Part shown: piece after piece, positions 1 through 8,108 of the stretch
Layout: every line of letters starts with the position of its first letter
Numbering within the stretch: the first letter of the stretch is position 1
NCBI GenBank assembly: GCA_052148155.1
Contig: JBKQIY010000147.1
Coordinates: 4,368 to 68,367 of the forward strand
Direction of reading: 5' to 3'
Source: JBBQER01 sp052148155
GTDB lineage: Bacteria; Actinomycetota; Acidimicrobiia; IMCC26256; PALSA-610
DNA: 64,000 nucleotides
The notes under the pieces: generated by a model
Databases searched by the model: none
What the model saw: only the letters and a program-made list of their open reading frames with translations
Told to the model about the DNA's origin: nothing
Position numbers and translations under genes: made by a program

Positions 1-2
1 CG

Positions 3-299
3 AACTGTCGGTCCGAGTTCGAATGGGTCGAACACGTCGAGTACGCCAAAGACGCGGGGCTGACGGACATCGAGATCGAATCGGTACCGAAGGCGATCGA
101 TGCGGGAAACTGGTCAGCCGCCGAACGGGCACTCCTGCAGACCGCCGATGAAATGCATCGTGGCGACGACGTGACCGACGAGACGTGGGCCGACCTCGCG
201 CGTCACTACGAACCGCCGGCCCTGGTCGAGATCCTGTTCGTCGTCGGCCAGTACACGATGCTTTCGTGGGTCGCCAACGCGGCTGGTATCCCGGCGTAG
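3..299 (+). CDS. Carboxymuconolactone decarboxylase/AhpD-like family protein, C-terminal part
   Basis: The reading frame is open from base 3 to the TAG at 297-299; the start lies outside the window. The roughly 98 visible residues are helical, with acidic residues around an ERALLQTADEMH stretch and a hydrophobic end (LVEILFVVGQYTMLSWVAN). This is the usual C-terminal half of carboxymuconolactone-decarboxylase-like proteins of the AhpD fold. The CxxC/His active site of peroxidase-type members would be upstream, so I cannot tell a decarboxylase from an alkylhydroperoxidase-type protein. The MFS gene that follows is convergent, only 7 bp from this stop. Confidence 0.72.
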   Translation, partial: NCRSEFEWVEHVEYAKDAGLTDIEIESVPKAIDAGNWSAAERALLQTADEMHRGDDVTDETWADLARHYEPPALVEILFVVGQYTMLSWVANAAGIPA

Positions 300-306
300 G
301 CGTACC

Positions 307-1461
307 TCAGGTCGAGTGCTTCTCGGCCGGACGTGTGTTTGGCCGCACGTGCGCGGGAGTGACCGCGACGAACAGCGCGAAGACGGCGAGCACCATCAGG
401 CCGGTGGGACGACCGAACACGCCCGAGACGGTACCGACGATCGGCGGCCCCGCGACCATGCCGAGATATCCGGCGGCGGTGACTCCGCCGATCGCCAGCG
501 CAGGATGGCGCGCCTCGTTGCTCACGTCCGCGATCAACAATGGCCACACGACCGAGATACCGAGACTTGCCGCGGCAAGACCGGCAGCCGCGAAGAACGT
601 CACATGACACAAGACCTCCGACGCAATGCCGGCCGCGGTGATCGTCGCACCGAGCGCGACTGTGCGCCGCGTTCCGAGCGAGTCGACGATCGAGGTACTC
701 CCGACCCGAGCCAGCGTCGCGAGCACGTTTCCCGCCACGTAGGCGCCGACACCGGCAAGCACACCGAGACCGTCGTGGGCGCGCAGGTACAGCACACCCC
801 ACGTCGAGACGCCGCCTTCGACCATCGCCGATGCGGCGAACACGAGCGCGAGCACGGTGAGGCCTTCGTGACGCAGGCCGATCAGCGCGCGCCACATTGA
901 CGGATGCTCAACCCGTGCCGGTTCGGGAACCCGAGCCCGGTAGGTGACCAGACCGTCGATGATGACCACGACTGCGATAGCGGCCCATACGCCACGCCAC
1001 GACACGCCGAGGCGTAAGGCGATGCCGGTCACGGTCGCGCCGAGCGCACACGCGAAGTTCCACAGTCCGTGGAATCGGACGAGCCGGCTGGGTTCGTGCG
1101 CGAGCGCGTCGGCGGCAATGACGTTGATCACCACGTCGACGAGTCCGCCCGACGCGATGGCGAGCGTCATCGCGGGGGCGAACACCGCGAAGTGCGGAGC
1201 GAACGCTTCGACCGCGAGGAGGGAGCCCCAAATGATCAGCGCACGCGCGAGTGTGACGCCGGCACCCCATCGGTCGGTGAGGACGCCACCGATCGCGGCG
1301 ATGCCGGTCGCGGCGATGATGCCGGTCGCGAGCAGGAACCCGAGCTCCGCATCTGAGAGGTGGAAGGTCTGTTCGATGTTGATCGCGGCGACCGCGAATG
1401 CGCCCGCGTAGAAGCCGAAGCAGATGAAGCCGGCGGCGACAGGCCGCAGCGAGGTTCGCAC
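307..1461 (-). CDS. MFS transporter (12-TM type)
   Basis: A 384-residue, strongly hydrophobic protein whose first helix follows the start (AAGFICFGFYAGAFAVAAIN). A GVLTDRWGAG segment near residue 60 matches the loop 2-3 signature of the major facilitator superfamily, and the length fits a 12-helix carrier. It should be a cytoplasmic-membrane secondary transporter. The substrate cannot be read from the sequence; the closest general type is the sugar/drug efflux-like MFS group. It is convergent with the partial gene at the window start. The bases just upstream (1462-1639) hold no recognisable gene. Confidence 0.82.
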   Translation of the reverse strand: MRTSLRPVAAGFICFGFYAGAFAVAAINIEQTFHLSDAELGFLLATGIIAATGIAAIGGVLTDRWGAGVTLARALIIWGSLLAVEAFAPHFAVFAPAMTLAIASGGLVDVVINVIAADALAHEPSRLVRFHGLWNFACALGATVTGIALRLGVSWRGVWAAIAVVVIIDGLVTYRARVPEPARVEHPSMWRALIGLRHEGLTVLALVFAASAMVEGGVSTWGVLYLRAHDGLGVLAGVGAYVAGNVLATLARVGSTSIVDSLGTRRTVALGATITAAGIASEVLCHVTFFAAAGLAAASLGISVVWPLLIADVSNEARHPALAIGGVTAAGYLGMVAGPPIVGTVSGVFGRPTGLMVLAVFALFVAVTPAHVRPNTRPAEKHST

Positions 1462-1639
1462 GCCGCAGTCTCGCGCGTGCGGATTGCCGGTCCGATCAGC
1501 GCATCAGCACCGGGATCGTTCGGGCCCTGCGAACTTCGCCCGCCGAGCACCGAGGCGCGTCGGGTCGGTCAGCTCGAAGTCGGGCTGGGCGTTGCATCTG
1601 GGCCTCGGCGTCGGAGAACGCGTCCGGTTCGCGGTTGGT

Positions 1640-1838
1640 GGCGCGAGGTGACATGCTCCGTGGCGTACGCCACCGCGGCAATATCGTCGTGGATGACCGG
1701 CACCCAGACGCCGCCGTATCGGTCGGTACGGGCGGACATCCGCGACGCTCCAGATCGGGTACGGGTCGGCGCCCCGTCGCGTGTCGGTGGGGTCGAGATC
1801 GGTTGCGACGTCGCGTACCGGCGGATGCCGGTTCGTCG
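1640..1838 (-). pseudogene. Cytochrome P450 N-terminal remnant
   Basis: Immediately after the ferredoxin stop the minus strand reads PVRDVATDLDP then GADPYPIW, and in another frame TDRYGGVWVPV followed by IHDDIAAVAYATEHVTSR. These are consecutive pieces of the N-terminus of an actinobacterial P450 (substrate-proximal beta region and B helix). About 25 bp and the frame are lost between the pieces. There is no ATG/GTG start after the ferredoxin stop, and no I-helix, ExxR or heme-Cys motif follows. A ferredoxin-P450 pair is common in actinobacteria, so this looks like a decayed partner gene. The exact ends are approximate. Confidence 0.6.
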
Positions 1839-1839
1839 A

Positions 1840-2034
1840 CTACTCGGAGATCGAGATCGCGTACTCGGGACAGTTGGCGACGGCCCGCCGCGCTTTGTCT
1901 TCGAGCTCAGAAGGCACCGTGCCGTCGTGCAGCTCGTGCGCGGTGCCGAGGTCGTCAACGTCGAAGAGTTCCGGCGCGATCGCGTAACAACGATTGTGGC
2001 CCTGACATTCGGCGGTATCGACATGGACGTGCAT
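1840..2034 (-). CDS. Ferredoxin, 3Fe-4S type (P450 redox partner family)
   Basis: A 64-residue acidic protein with the pattern C-x2-H-x2-C (CQGHNRC, residues about 10-16), an APELFDVDD segment and a distal CP motif (NCPEYAISISE). A His in place of the middle Cys of the first triplet is typical of single-cluster [3Fe-4S] ferredoxins that pass electrons to cytochromes P450 in actinobacteria. The only P450 next to it is the remnant directly downstream, so it either serves a P450 elsewhere, such as the one at 53.2-54.4 kb, or is an orphan. It follows the SufR-like gene by 72 bp on the same strand. Confidence 0.85.
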   Translation of the reverse strand: MHVHVDTAECQGHNRCYAIAPELFDVDDLGTAHELHDGTVPSELEDKARRAVANCPEYAISISE

Positions 2035-2106
2035 CGTTCGGGCTCCTCACGACGGCGATTCGTTTCCGAAGACGCTAGAGCACCGAACTGGCGCGTGCGC
2101 CGCTGG

Positions 2107-2790
2107 TCAGCCGGTCGGCGCGAGGGCCCGAACCTCGTATGCGCAGTGTGGCGCTCCGGCGACCATGTGTTGCACGCGTTCGACGGTCGCGTCGCCAAGC
2201 GCGGCGCGGATGAAGTCGAGTTCGCTGGTGCATGCCTGACCGTACCGCTGCGCGACCGCCCAGATCGCGCAGTTGTGCTCGACGATCCGGAACACACCGA
2301 CAGAGATCTCCTCGAAGGTTGCGAGGTAGCCGTCGTCGTCGAGGATGCGGGTGAGCTCGGCCACTTTCGCTTTGAGTGTCCGCCGCCGCGCCAGCCGATC
2401 GGTCGCGTTTCGTATGCGCTGGTCGCGGCGACGGGCAAAGAGCGTGTCGACCAACCCTGAGTCGGTTTCGGAGGCGTAGCCGAGCAGTTCGTTGGTGAGT
2501 TCGCCGTAGGCCTTCGGGAACAGGGCGTCGGCCCGGTCGGTGACCATGTAGGCGAGCTGGGCTCGTCCGCGCTGTCCGGGAGGTCGGGGCAACTCGGCGG
2601 TCTCCGCGAATCCGTCGTCGACGAGCGCGGTGAGATGTTGGCGCGCGCCGCTGACCGTCATGTCGAGCTGACGTGCGATGTCGTCGGCGGTCGCTTGACC
2701 ACGGCGACGGAGGGCGTAGATCACCGCGCGCCGACCTTCGGGCAACGCGGGCGCAACTCGTTCGCCGGTCAACGCCGTGGTCCCGGGCAC
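2107..2790 (-). CDS. SufR-like winged-helix regulator with Fe-S-type cysteines
   Basis: Residues about 15-85 form a winged helix-turn-helix (RRGQATADDIARQLDMTVSG, then ARQHLTALVDDG), and the rest is a helical sensor domain. Three cysteines near 174, 187 and 216 (HNCAIWAV, QACTSEL, APHCAY), with an RVQHMVAGA segment, match the C-terminal layout of SufR-type regulators, which hold an Fe-S cluster and control Fe-S assembly genes. Here the neighbours are queA and an SDR rather than suf genes, so the target may differ. The chosen start overlaps the end of queA by 22 bp; a later in-frame GTG (at VAPALPEG) is possible. It is the third gene of the operon starting at 4519. Confidence 0.75.
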   Translation of the reverse strand: MPGTTALTGERVAPALPEGRRAVIYALRRRGQATADDIARQLDMTVSGARQHLTALVDDGFAETAELPRPPGQRGRAQLAYMVTDRADALFPKAYGELTNELLGYASETDSGLVDTLFARRRDQRIRNATDRLARRRTLKAKVAELTRILDDDGYLATFEEISVGVFRIVEHNCAIWAVAQRYGQACTSELDFIRAALGDATVERVQHMVAGAPHCAYEVRALAPTG

Positions 2791-3830
2791 AGCAGATGGC
2801 TGTCACCGAACTCGTGCCACAGATAGCCGGCGGCGTGCGCCTCGGCGTACGCGCGCTCGAGCGCCGGCCGTCCGGCGATCGCTTCGAGCATCAACAGGTG
2901 GGTGGCGTACGGTTCGTGCCAGCCGGTGAGGAGACCGTCGACGGCGTACACGCCGCGTTCGGGAGTGACGACCAGCTCAGTCCAGCCGCTCGCCGGATGC
3001 ACGACGCCGTGGGCGTCGCTGGCAGTCTCGACGGCACGGACGGCGGTGGTGCCCACCGCGATCACGCGGCCGCCGCTGTGGTGGACCGCGTTCAGGTGCG
3101 CGGCGGTCGCGTCGGGCACACGGTACCGCTCGGGGTAGGGCATTTCGTGCGCTTCGAGGGACGAGACCCCGGCGTGCAAGACGATCGGCATGACCGAGAT
3201 GCCGCGGCGCACCAGGTCGACGACAATCTCCGGTGTGAACGGCCGAGCCGCGCTCGGCATCTCCGCGCTTCCCGGTTCCCGCCCGAAGATCTGCTGATAT
3301 GCGTCGAGCGGCCACGCGCCGGGCGCGTGTTGGTAACGGATGGGGTCGCCGTGGCGGGCGAGATACTCCAATACGGTCGTGTCCAGGTGTGGTGCGGCCA
3401 GCCACAGGCGGCGCGACTGGCGGAAGCGCTCGACGAGACGAACCGAGCCACCGCCGGCGAGGGCAATCTCGATGTCGGTGAGGTCGTCGGCGAACGGTCG
3501 CGTCGTGTTGTCGAACGGGAGACGGCACTCGACGAGCCACAGTCCGCCCGGCAGGTCGGTCGAGAAATGGATGCGCAGGACGAGCCCGTCGGCGGTGACA
3601 CCTGAGATGGCGGCCGGGATCGTGGCCGACGTGTTCACGACCAGGGTGTCGCCGGCGTGCAGATGGCTCGGAAGGTCGCGGAACGTCGCGTGCGTGACCT
3701 CGCGCTCGCCGTTCGAGACGAGCAGACGGACGTCGTCGCGGCCCGAGCCGCGCACCTCCGCCGGTTCGTGGGCCTCCAGTGCCGGGTCGAGCGGGATCGC
3801 GAGCGCCGAACGGTCGATGACGGCGGTCAT
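2769..3830 (-). CDS. queA: S-adenosylmethionine:tRNA ribosyltransferase-isomerase (QueA family)
   Basis: A 353-residue protein matching QueA over its full length: N-terminal barrel with RLLVSNGEREVTHATFRDLP, a NTSATIPAA motif, the GDPIRYQHAPGAWPLDAYQQ region and a GTTAVRAVETA segment near the end. QueA transfers the ribosyl part of AdoMet to preQ1 in tRNA to give epoxyqueuosine. In many actinobacteria a QueA homologue occurs without the rest of the queuosine pathway, and no other que gene is in this window, so its substrate may differ. The start was set at the ATG that overlaps the SDR stop (ATGA), although the frame is open further upstream. Confidence 0.85.
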   Translation of the reverse strand: MTAVIDRSALAIPLDPALEAHEPAEVRGSGRDDVRLLVSNGEREVTHATFRDLPSHLHAGDTLVVNTSATIPAAISGVTADGLVLRIHFSTDLPGGLWLVECRLPFDNTTRPFADDLTDIEIALAGGGSVRLVERFRQSRRLWLAAPHLDTTVLEYLARHGDPIRYQHAPGAWPLDAYQQIFGREPGSAEMPSAARPFTPEIVVDLVRRGISVMPIVLHAGVSSLEAHEMPYPERYRVPDATAAHLNAVHHSGGRVIAVGTTAVRAVETASDAHGVVHPASGWTELVVTPERGVYAVDGLLTGWHEPYATHLLMLEAIAGRPALERAYAEAHAAGYLWHEFGDSHLLCPGPRR

Positions 3831-4519
3831 GACACGAACTCCTGGGCACGAACGCGACCGCTGGGATGATCCGAGCCGATCAGTGCGACCAGCGCGGGAA
3901 CGACCGCGTTGGGAAGCGGCCGATCGGAGATGTCCTCGTCGGGAAACGCGTCCTGGTGCATTTCGGTGCGCATGTCTCCGGGATCGACGACCAGGACACG
4001 GAGCTCGGGATGCTCGGCTGCGAGCACGGCCGAACATTGTTCGAGCGCAGCTTTCGACGACCCGTACCCTCCCCAACCCTCGTAGGCTTCGACCGCGGCG
4101 TCGGAGGTGATGTTCACGATCGTGCCGTGCGCCGCGCCGAGCGCGCCCAGCAACTGCTGGGTTAACGCGAGGGGCGCCACGACGTTCACCTCGTAGACAT
4201 GTCGGAGCAGGTCGAGGTCGATCCCGTCGAGTGCGGGGAGCGGACTCGCGCCGAGCGTGCTGGCGTTGTTGACGAGCAGGTCGAGCCGGCCGAACTCGTC
4301 GACCGCGGCGGTCAGTCGTTTGCGGTGCGCGGCGTCGGTGACGTCGCCGGGGACCGCGACGACGGTGGTGTTCGTCGCCAGTCGGGCCGCCGCGTCGGCG
4401 AGCCGGTCGGGCCGGCGTGCGTCGATGACGAGCGTCCAGCCGTTCTCGGCGAGCGCTTCAGCCAACGCGAGTCCGAGCCCCTGCGATGCCCCGGTGATAA
4501 GCGCCACCCGTTGGTTCAT
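3827..4519 (-). CDS. SDR family oxidoreductase
   Basis: A 230-residue classical short-chain dehydrogenase. The Rossmann motif TGASQGLG is at residues 10-17, NNAST follows beta-4, and the catalytic Tyr/Lys pair is YGSSK. It should use NAD(P)H; the substrate is not evident. It is the first gene of the operon with queA, joined to it by an ATGA overlap. A strong AGGAGG ribosome binding site lies at 4526-4531, six bases before the start, and a perfect inverted repeat lies 45 bp upstream (4564-4578). Confidence 0.88.
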   Translation of the reverse strand: MNQRVALITGASQGLGLALAEALAENGWTLVIDARRPDRLADAAARLATNTTVVAVPGDVTDAAHRKRLTAAVDEFGRLDLLVNNASTLGASPLPALDGIDLDLLRHVYEVNVVAPLALTQQLLGALGAAHGTIVNITSDAAVEAYEGWGGYGSSKAALEQCSAVLAAEHPELRVLVVDPGDMRTEMHQDAFPDEDISDRPLPNAVVPALVALIGSDHPSGRVRAQEFVS

Positions 4520-4563
4520 GACGAACCTCCTGATCTCGTTGCCACCAACCTACCACAAAGAAC

Positions 4564-4578
4564 AAGTAGTTACTACTT
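4564..4578. promoter_or_regulatory. Perfect inverted repeat AAGTAG-N3-CTACTT, likely operator
   Basis: The sequence AAGTAG TTA CTACTT is a perfect 6+6 palindrome with a 3-bp spacer, inside an AT-rich patch (about 4550-4582) that stands out from its GC-rich surroundings. It lies 45-59 bp upstream of the SDR start, where a promoter for the SDR-queA-sufR-like operon is expected. The natural guess is autoregulation by the SufR-like protein encoded third in that operon. The family link is known; the site assignment is inferred. Confidence 0.5.
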
Positions 4579-4635
4579 ATATTCCTGGGTGACGGGCCCG
4601 CGAGCTTCACGGCACGACCGACGGACGAACGACCG

Positions 4636-4917
4636 GTGCGGGTGGGGATGCACATGGGGACGCGGCTCGGTCGGAGGTCTTCGTGGGCGACACGTTCGCC
4701 GGTGCTCGAAGTTCCGCGACCGGCCCGGCACCCGCATCGTCGTCCACGCCGAGACCCGTCTCGGAATTCGAGCAGCGGGACTGGCCGGCGAACTCGCGCA
4801 CGCCATGCTCGACGCCATCGCCCGGGTCGGATTTGCGGTCGTGGCGCACTGCCCGTTCGTCGCGTGGTACGTCTGCGACCATCGGGACCAGGCGGATCCG
4901 GCGACGACATATCCTGA
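4636..4917 (+). pseudogene. GNAT_YjdJ-like N-acetyltransferase, frameshifted
   Basis: Two frames together give a small GNAT of the YjdJ type: ARSEVFVGDTFAGA in one frame, then from about base 4707 KFRDRPGTRIVVHAETR, GLAGELAHAMLDAIARVGF and VAHCPFVAWYV in another. The CPFV..Y ending and the HAET strand are hallmarks of this roughly 95-residue family. One missing base near 4705-4709 joins the pieces. The C-terminal end shifts again before the TGA at 4915. No in-frame ATG/GTG precedes the first piece closely, so the 5' end is also unclear. It is either a decayed gene or affected by sequencing errors. Confidence 0.55.
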
Positions 4918-4926
4918 GCGCCTTCC

Positions 4927-6579
4927 ATGGCCGAAAATGCTCTGCCCGACACCGCGACGGTCACGCTCAGCGAATCCGAATTGCTCGAGCTCGCGCCGTT
5001 CGGCTCCGAACGTGCTGTCGCGGTCGGCGAGGTGCTCTACCGTGCGGGTGACGCGGACTACGACTTCGTCGTGGTCCTCGAAGGCGAAGTGGAGATCGTC
5101 CGCAGCGAACCCGACGGCGACGTCCAGGTCGCGGTCCACGGCGCCGCCCGCTTCCTCGGCGAACTCAACCTGCTGACCGGCCAACGTGCGTATCTGACGG
5201 CTCGCGTCACGAAACCGGGCCGGATCCTGTCGATCGAACACGACGCGTTCCGCCAGATGCTGAGCTCAAAACCTCAACTGTCCGATGTGATCTTCCGGGC
5301 GTTTGTCGCACGCCGCGAGTTCCTCCGGGCCGGCGAAGGTGCGGGAGCCGTTCGGATCATGGGTTCTCGGTACTCGCCCGAAGCGATGGCGCTGCGCGCC
5401 TTCGCGAACCGGGCACGACTCCCCCACACCTGGATCGATCTCGAAGACGTGGCCGACTCGGCCGGCCTGCTCGCCAGCGTCGGCGCGACCGTCGACGACA
5501 CGCCGGTCGTGCAGATGCCGAACGAAGTGTTGCACCATCCGACACCCGGCGAGTTCGCCGAGCGTCTCGGTCTGACGTTCCGGCCGACACCGGGATACCT
5601 GTGCGATCTGGTGGTCGTCGGTACCGGACCTGCCGGACTCGCCGCGGCCGTATACGGCGCGTCGGAAGGCCTCGACACGATCTCGCTCGACGCGACCGGG
5701 ATCGGCGGCCAGGCCGGCTCGAGTTCGCGGATCGAGAACTACGTCGGATTTCCGAACGGGATCTCCGGCGAAGACCTCGCGGCACGAGCCGCGATTCAGG
5801 CCCAACGCCTCGGAGCGCGGCTGAACGCGCCCTGCGCGGTCGCCGGGTTGCGGGTCGAACACGGATTCCATGTGATCGTCCTGGCCGACGGGAGCGAACT
5901 GCCCGCTCGGGCGGTAATCGTCGCGTCGGGCGCACGGTACCGACGCCTCGCGGTCGACGATCTCGAACGTTTCGAAGGCGCCGGCGTCTACTACGCCGCC
6001 ACCGATCTCGAGGCCCGGATCTGTAGCCGGTTGGACGTGATCGTCGTCGGCGGTGGCAACTCGGCCGGACAGGCCGCGATCTATCTGGCCCAGCAGAAAT
6101 GCGGAGTACGGCTCGTCGTGCGGCGCGCCGCGCTGGTCGAGACGATGTCGCACTATTTGATCGAACGCATCGAGGCGGACCCCCGCATCGAGGTTGTGCC
6201 GAACACCGAAGTGCGGGCCGTCGCCGGCGAAAGCCATCTCGGTCAGGTCACGCTCGAGCACACTCCGAGCGGCGAGCGCAACACCGTCGCCTGTTCGGGA
6301 TTGTTCTGCTTCATCGGTGCCGAACCTGCCACCGGCTGGCTGTCCGGTTGCGTGGCATTGGATCGGGCCGGCTTCATCATCACCGATCGTTCCTTGTCCG
6401 ACCACACGACCGGGACTGAGTACGCCGCACGCGCTCCCCTGCCGTTCGAAACGTCACTTCCTGGCGTGTTCGCGGTGGGCGACGTGCGCCAAGGTTCACT
6501 GAAGCGTGTCGCGGCCGCGGTCGGCGAAGGTTCAAGCGCGGTGCGGTCGGTCCACGAATACCTCACGACGAGCGCATAA
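4927..6579 (+). CDS. Cyclic nucleotide-binding domain fused to thioredoxin-reductase-like FAD oxidoreductase
   Basis: 550 residues in three parts. Residues about 15-130 are a cNMP-binding (Crp-type) domain (GEVLYRAGDADYDFVVVLEG, FLGELNLLTGQRAYLTARV). Residues about 140-215 form a thioredoxin/glutaredoxin-like module (RIMGSRYSPEAMALRAF) without an active-site CxxC. Residues about 220-550 are a thioredoxin-reductase core with FAD motif GTGPAGLAAA, GIGGQAGSSSRIENY, NAD(P) motif VVVGGGNSAGQ and FAVGDVRQGS near the C-terminus. The redox CxxC of classical TrxR is not in the NAD(P) domain, so it should not reduce thioredoxin in the usual way. Such CNB-TrxR-like fusions exist in actinobacteria; their substrate is unknown. 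Confidence 0.85.
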   Translation: MAENALPDTATVTLSESELLELAPFGSERAVAVGEVLYRAGDADYDFVVVLEGEVEIVRSEPDGDVQVAVHGAARFLGELNLLTGQRAYLTARVTKPGRILSIEHDAFRQMLSSKPQLSDVIFRAFVARREFLRAGEGAGAVRIMGSRYSPEAMALRAFANRARLPHTWIDLEDVADSAGLLASVGATVDDTPVVQMPNEVLHHPTPGEFAERLGLTFRPTPGYLCDLVVVGTGPAGLAAAVYGASEGLDTISLDATGIGGQAGSSSRIENYVGFPNGISGEDLAARAAIQAQRLGARLNAPCAVAGLRVEHGFHVIVLADGSELPARAVIVASGARYRRLAVDDLERFEGAGVYYAATDLEARICSRLDVIVVGGGNSAGQAAIYLAQQKCGVRLVVRRAALVETMSHYLIERIEADPRIEVVPNTEVRAVAGESHLGQVTLEHTPSGERNTVACSGLFCFIGAEPATGWLSGCVALDRAGFIITDRSLSDHTTGTEYAARAPLPFETSLPGVFAVGDVRQGSLKRVAAAVGEGSSAVRSVHEYLTTSA

Positions 6580-6592
6580 CAGCACGGAGGTT

Positions 6593-6746
6593 TCAACGAT
6601 CGCGAACATCCCCCGGGGACTTCGCAGGTCGACGACACCCACGAGACACCCGGCTGCCGGCCGGCCACGACAACACCGACAACCGCTGGCCGATGTTGAG
6701 CGCGGAACCCACGCCGAAACCTGACCGTTCGCCGTGGACGTTCACC
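6593..6746 (+). pseudogene. N-terminal remnant of a sulfite-oxidase-like molybdopterin oxidoreductase
   Basis: After a GGAGG motif the plus strand reads NIPRG in one frame and, from about 6618, DFAGRRHPRDTRLPAG, NRWPMLSAEPTPKPDRSPW and TFTV in the next. This is the typical start of the SUOX/YedY-like molybdopterin oxidoreductases ('RLPPGQ...WPVLTAEPTP...W.F.V'). About 50 residues survive; the molybdopterin-binding part and catalytic Cys are gone, and the frame merges into the start region of the MBL gene. The frame change falls in a CCCCCGGGG run. A sulfite-oxidase remnant beside sulfatase and sulfotransferase genes fits a sulfur theme, but that is inference. Confidence 0.5.
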
Positions 6747-6833
6747 GTCGCCGCCGCGTCTCGCTCGCCGCCCAGTCGGCGAGCCCCATCGTCGGTCTGG
6801 CGCGTCCCGTCGCCGGCGGTGCAGCATCGCGCG

Positions 6834-8108
6834 GTGCCGACCGAATACGTGCGCGACCAGCCCAACTTCTTTGCGGTCGGTCCGGCCTCGGCGCCTGCGG
6901 CGATCGACATGGGTTCGGGCATCTGGTGCTCGCCGGGCATGTCGTCGACGTATCTGATCACCACCGACGACGGAAGGGTCGTCGTCAACACCGGCATGTG
7001 GTTCGAGGCGCGCACCCACAAACGCAACTACGACGCGGTGACGACCGCACCGACGCATTCGATCATCCTGACGCAAAGCCACACCGATCACATCGGTGGA
7101 GTCGACACGTTCCGAGAACCGCAGACGCGTCTCATCGCGCAGGCCAACATCGCCACATGCCAAGCGGACGACGAACGGATTCACGGGTTTCGTATCCGCC
7201 GCTCACTGCCGTTCTTCGCTGCAGTGATGGGCCAGCCGGGATACGCCCGCGGCGACGACGCCGCGATCCCGCCGGTACCGAAAGCGGCACACGCCGACAT
7301 CACCTTCGACGACGCGTACGCGTTCGACTGTGGTGGCAGGCGAATCGAGCTGATCAGTGTGCCGGGCGGCGAAACCATCGATTCGCTTGTGGTTTGGCTC
7401 CCCGACGACCGCGTCGCGCTCGTCGGCAACATGTTCTCGGCGTTGTTCGGCCATTTCCCCAACCTGGTGACCATGCGCGGCGACCGGATGCGCAGCGCAC
7501 CTGCGTTCGTCGACTCCGTGCAACGTGTCATCGATCTCGGCCCAGAACTGCTCCTGTTGGGCCATCACGGACCGGTACGCGGCGCGCCGAGGATCCGTTC
7601 GGAGTGCGAACGAATCCGCGACGCCGTCCAATATGTGCACGACGCGACGGTCGAGGCGATGAACGACGGACACGACGTCTGGACCGCGATGCGCCAGATC
7701 CGCCTCCCCGACCACCTCGATCTCGGCGAGGGCTACGGCCGTGTCGACTGGAGTGTCCGCGCGATCTGGGAGATGTACACCGGCTGGTTCCATCAGCATT
7801 CCACGCTCGACCTGTACGGCGCAGGCCCGGACGAGGGCGCAGTCGAGATCGTCGCGCTGGCGGGCGGAACCGATGCGGTCGCCCGACGCGCCGCGGCGCT
7901 GACCTCGTCGAATCCACTGGCCGCGATACGCCTGTGCGAACTGGCGCTCGCGGTCGACGCCGGACATCGGGGTGCGCTGGTCGCCTACCACGGTGCCCAC
8001 GAGCAGCTCCTCGCCGACGATGCGCGCGCGAACTTTTGGCTGACCCGCTGGTTGGAAGGCGAAGTGCGGAGTGCCCAGAACCGTCTCGAGCGTCTCGACG
8101 GGCCGTGA
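6834..8108 (+). CDS. MBL-fold hydrolase, alkylsulfatase-like
   Basis: About 424 residues from the GTG chosen (VPTEYVRDQP); the frame stays open upstream but that part reads as the oxidoreductase remnant. It has a metallo-beta-lactamase fold (ITTDDGRVVVNTG, ILTQSHTDHIGG, LLLLGHHGP) followed by a helical region (RVDWSVRAIWEMYTGWFHQH) and a C-terminal helical domain, the order seen in SdsA1/BDS1-type alkylsulfatases with their dimerisation domain. The usual THSHxDH motif is TQSHTDH here: the first metal His is Gln, so metal binding or activity may differ. It overlaps the sulfotransferase by GTGA. It is cytoplasmic as read, with no signal peptide. Confidence 0.75.
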   Translation: MPTEYVRDQPNFFAVGPASAPAAIDMGSGIWCSPGMSSTYLITTDDGRVVVNTGMWFEARTHKRNYDAVTTAPTHSIILTQSHTDHIGGVDTFREPQTRLIAQANIATCQADDERIHGFRIRRSLPFFAAVMGQPGYARGDDAAIPPVPKAAHADITFDDAYAFDCGGRRIELISVPGGETIDSLVVWLPDDRVALVGNMFSALFGHFPNLVTMRGDRMRSAPAFVDSVQRVIDLGPELLLLGHHGPVRGAPRIRSECERIRDAVQYVHDATVEAMNDGHDVWTAMRQIRLPDHLDLGEGYGRVDWSVRAIWEMYTGWFHQHSTLDLYGAGPDEGAVEIVALAGGTDAVARRAAALTSSNPLAAIRLCELALAVDAGHRGALVAYHGAHEQLLADDARANFWLTRWLEGEVRSAQNRLERLDGP

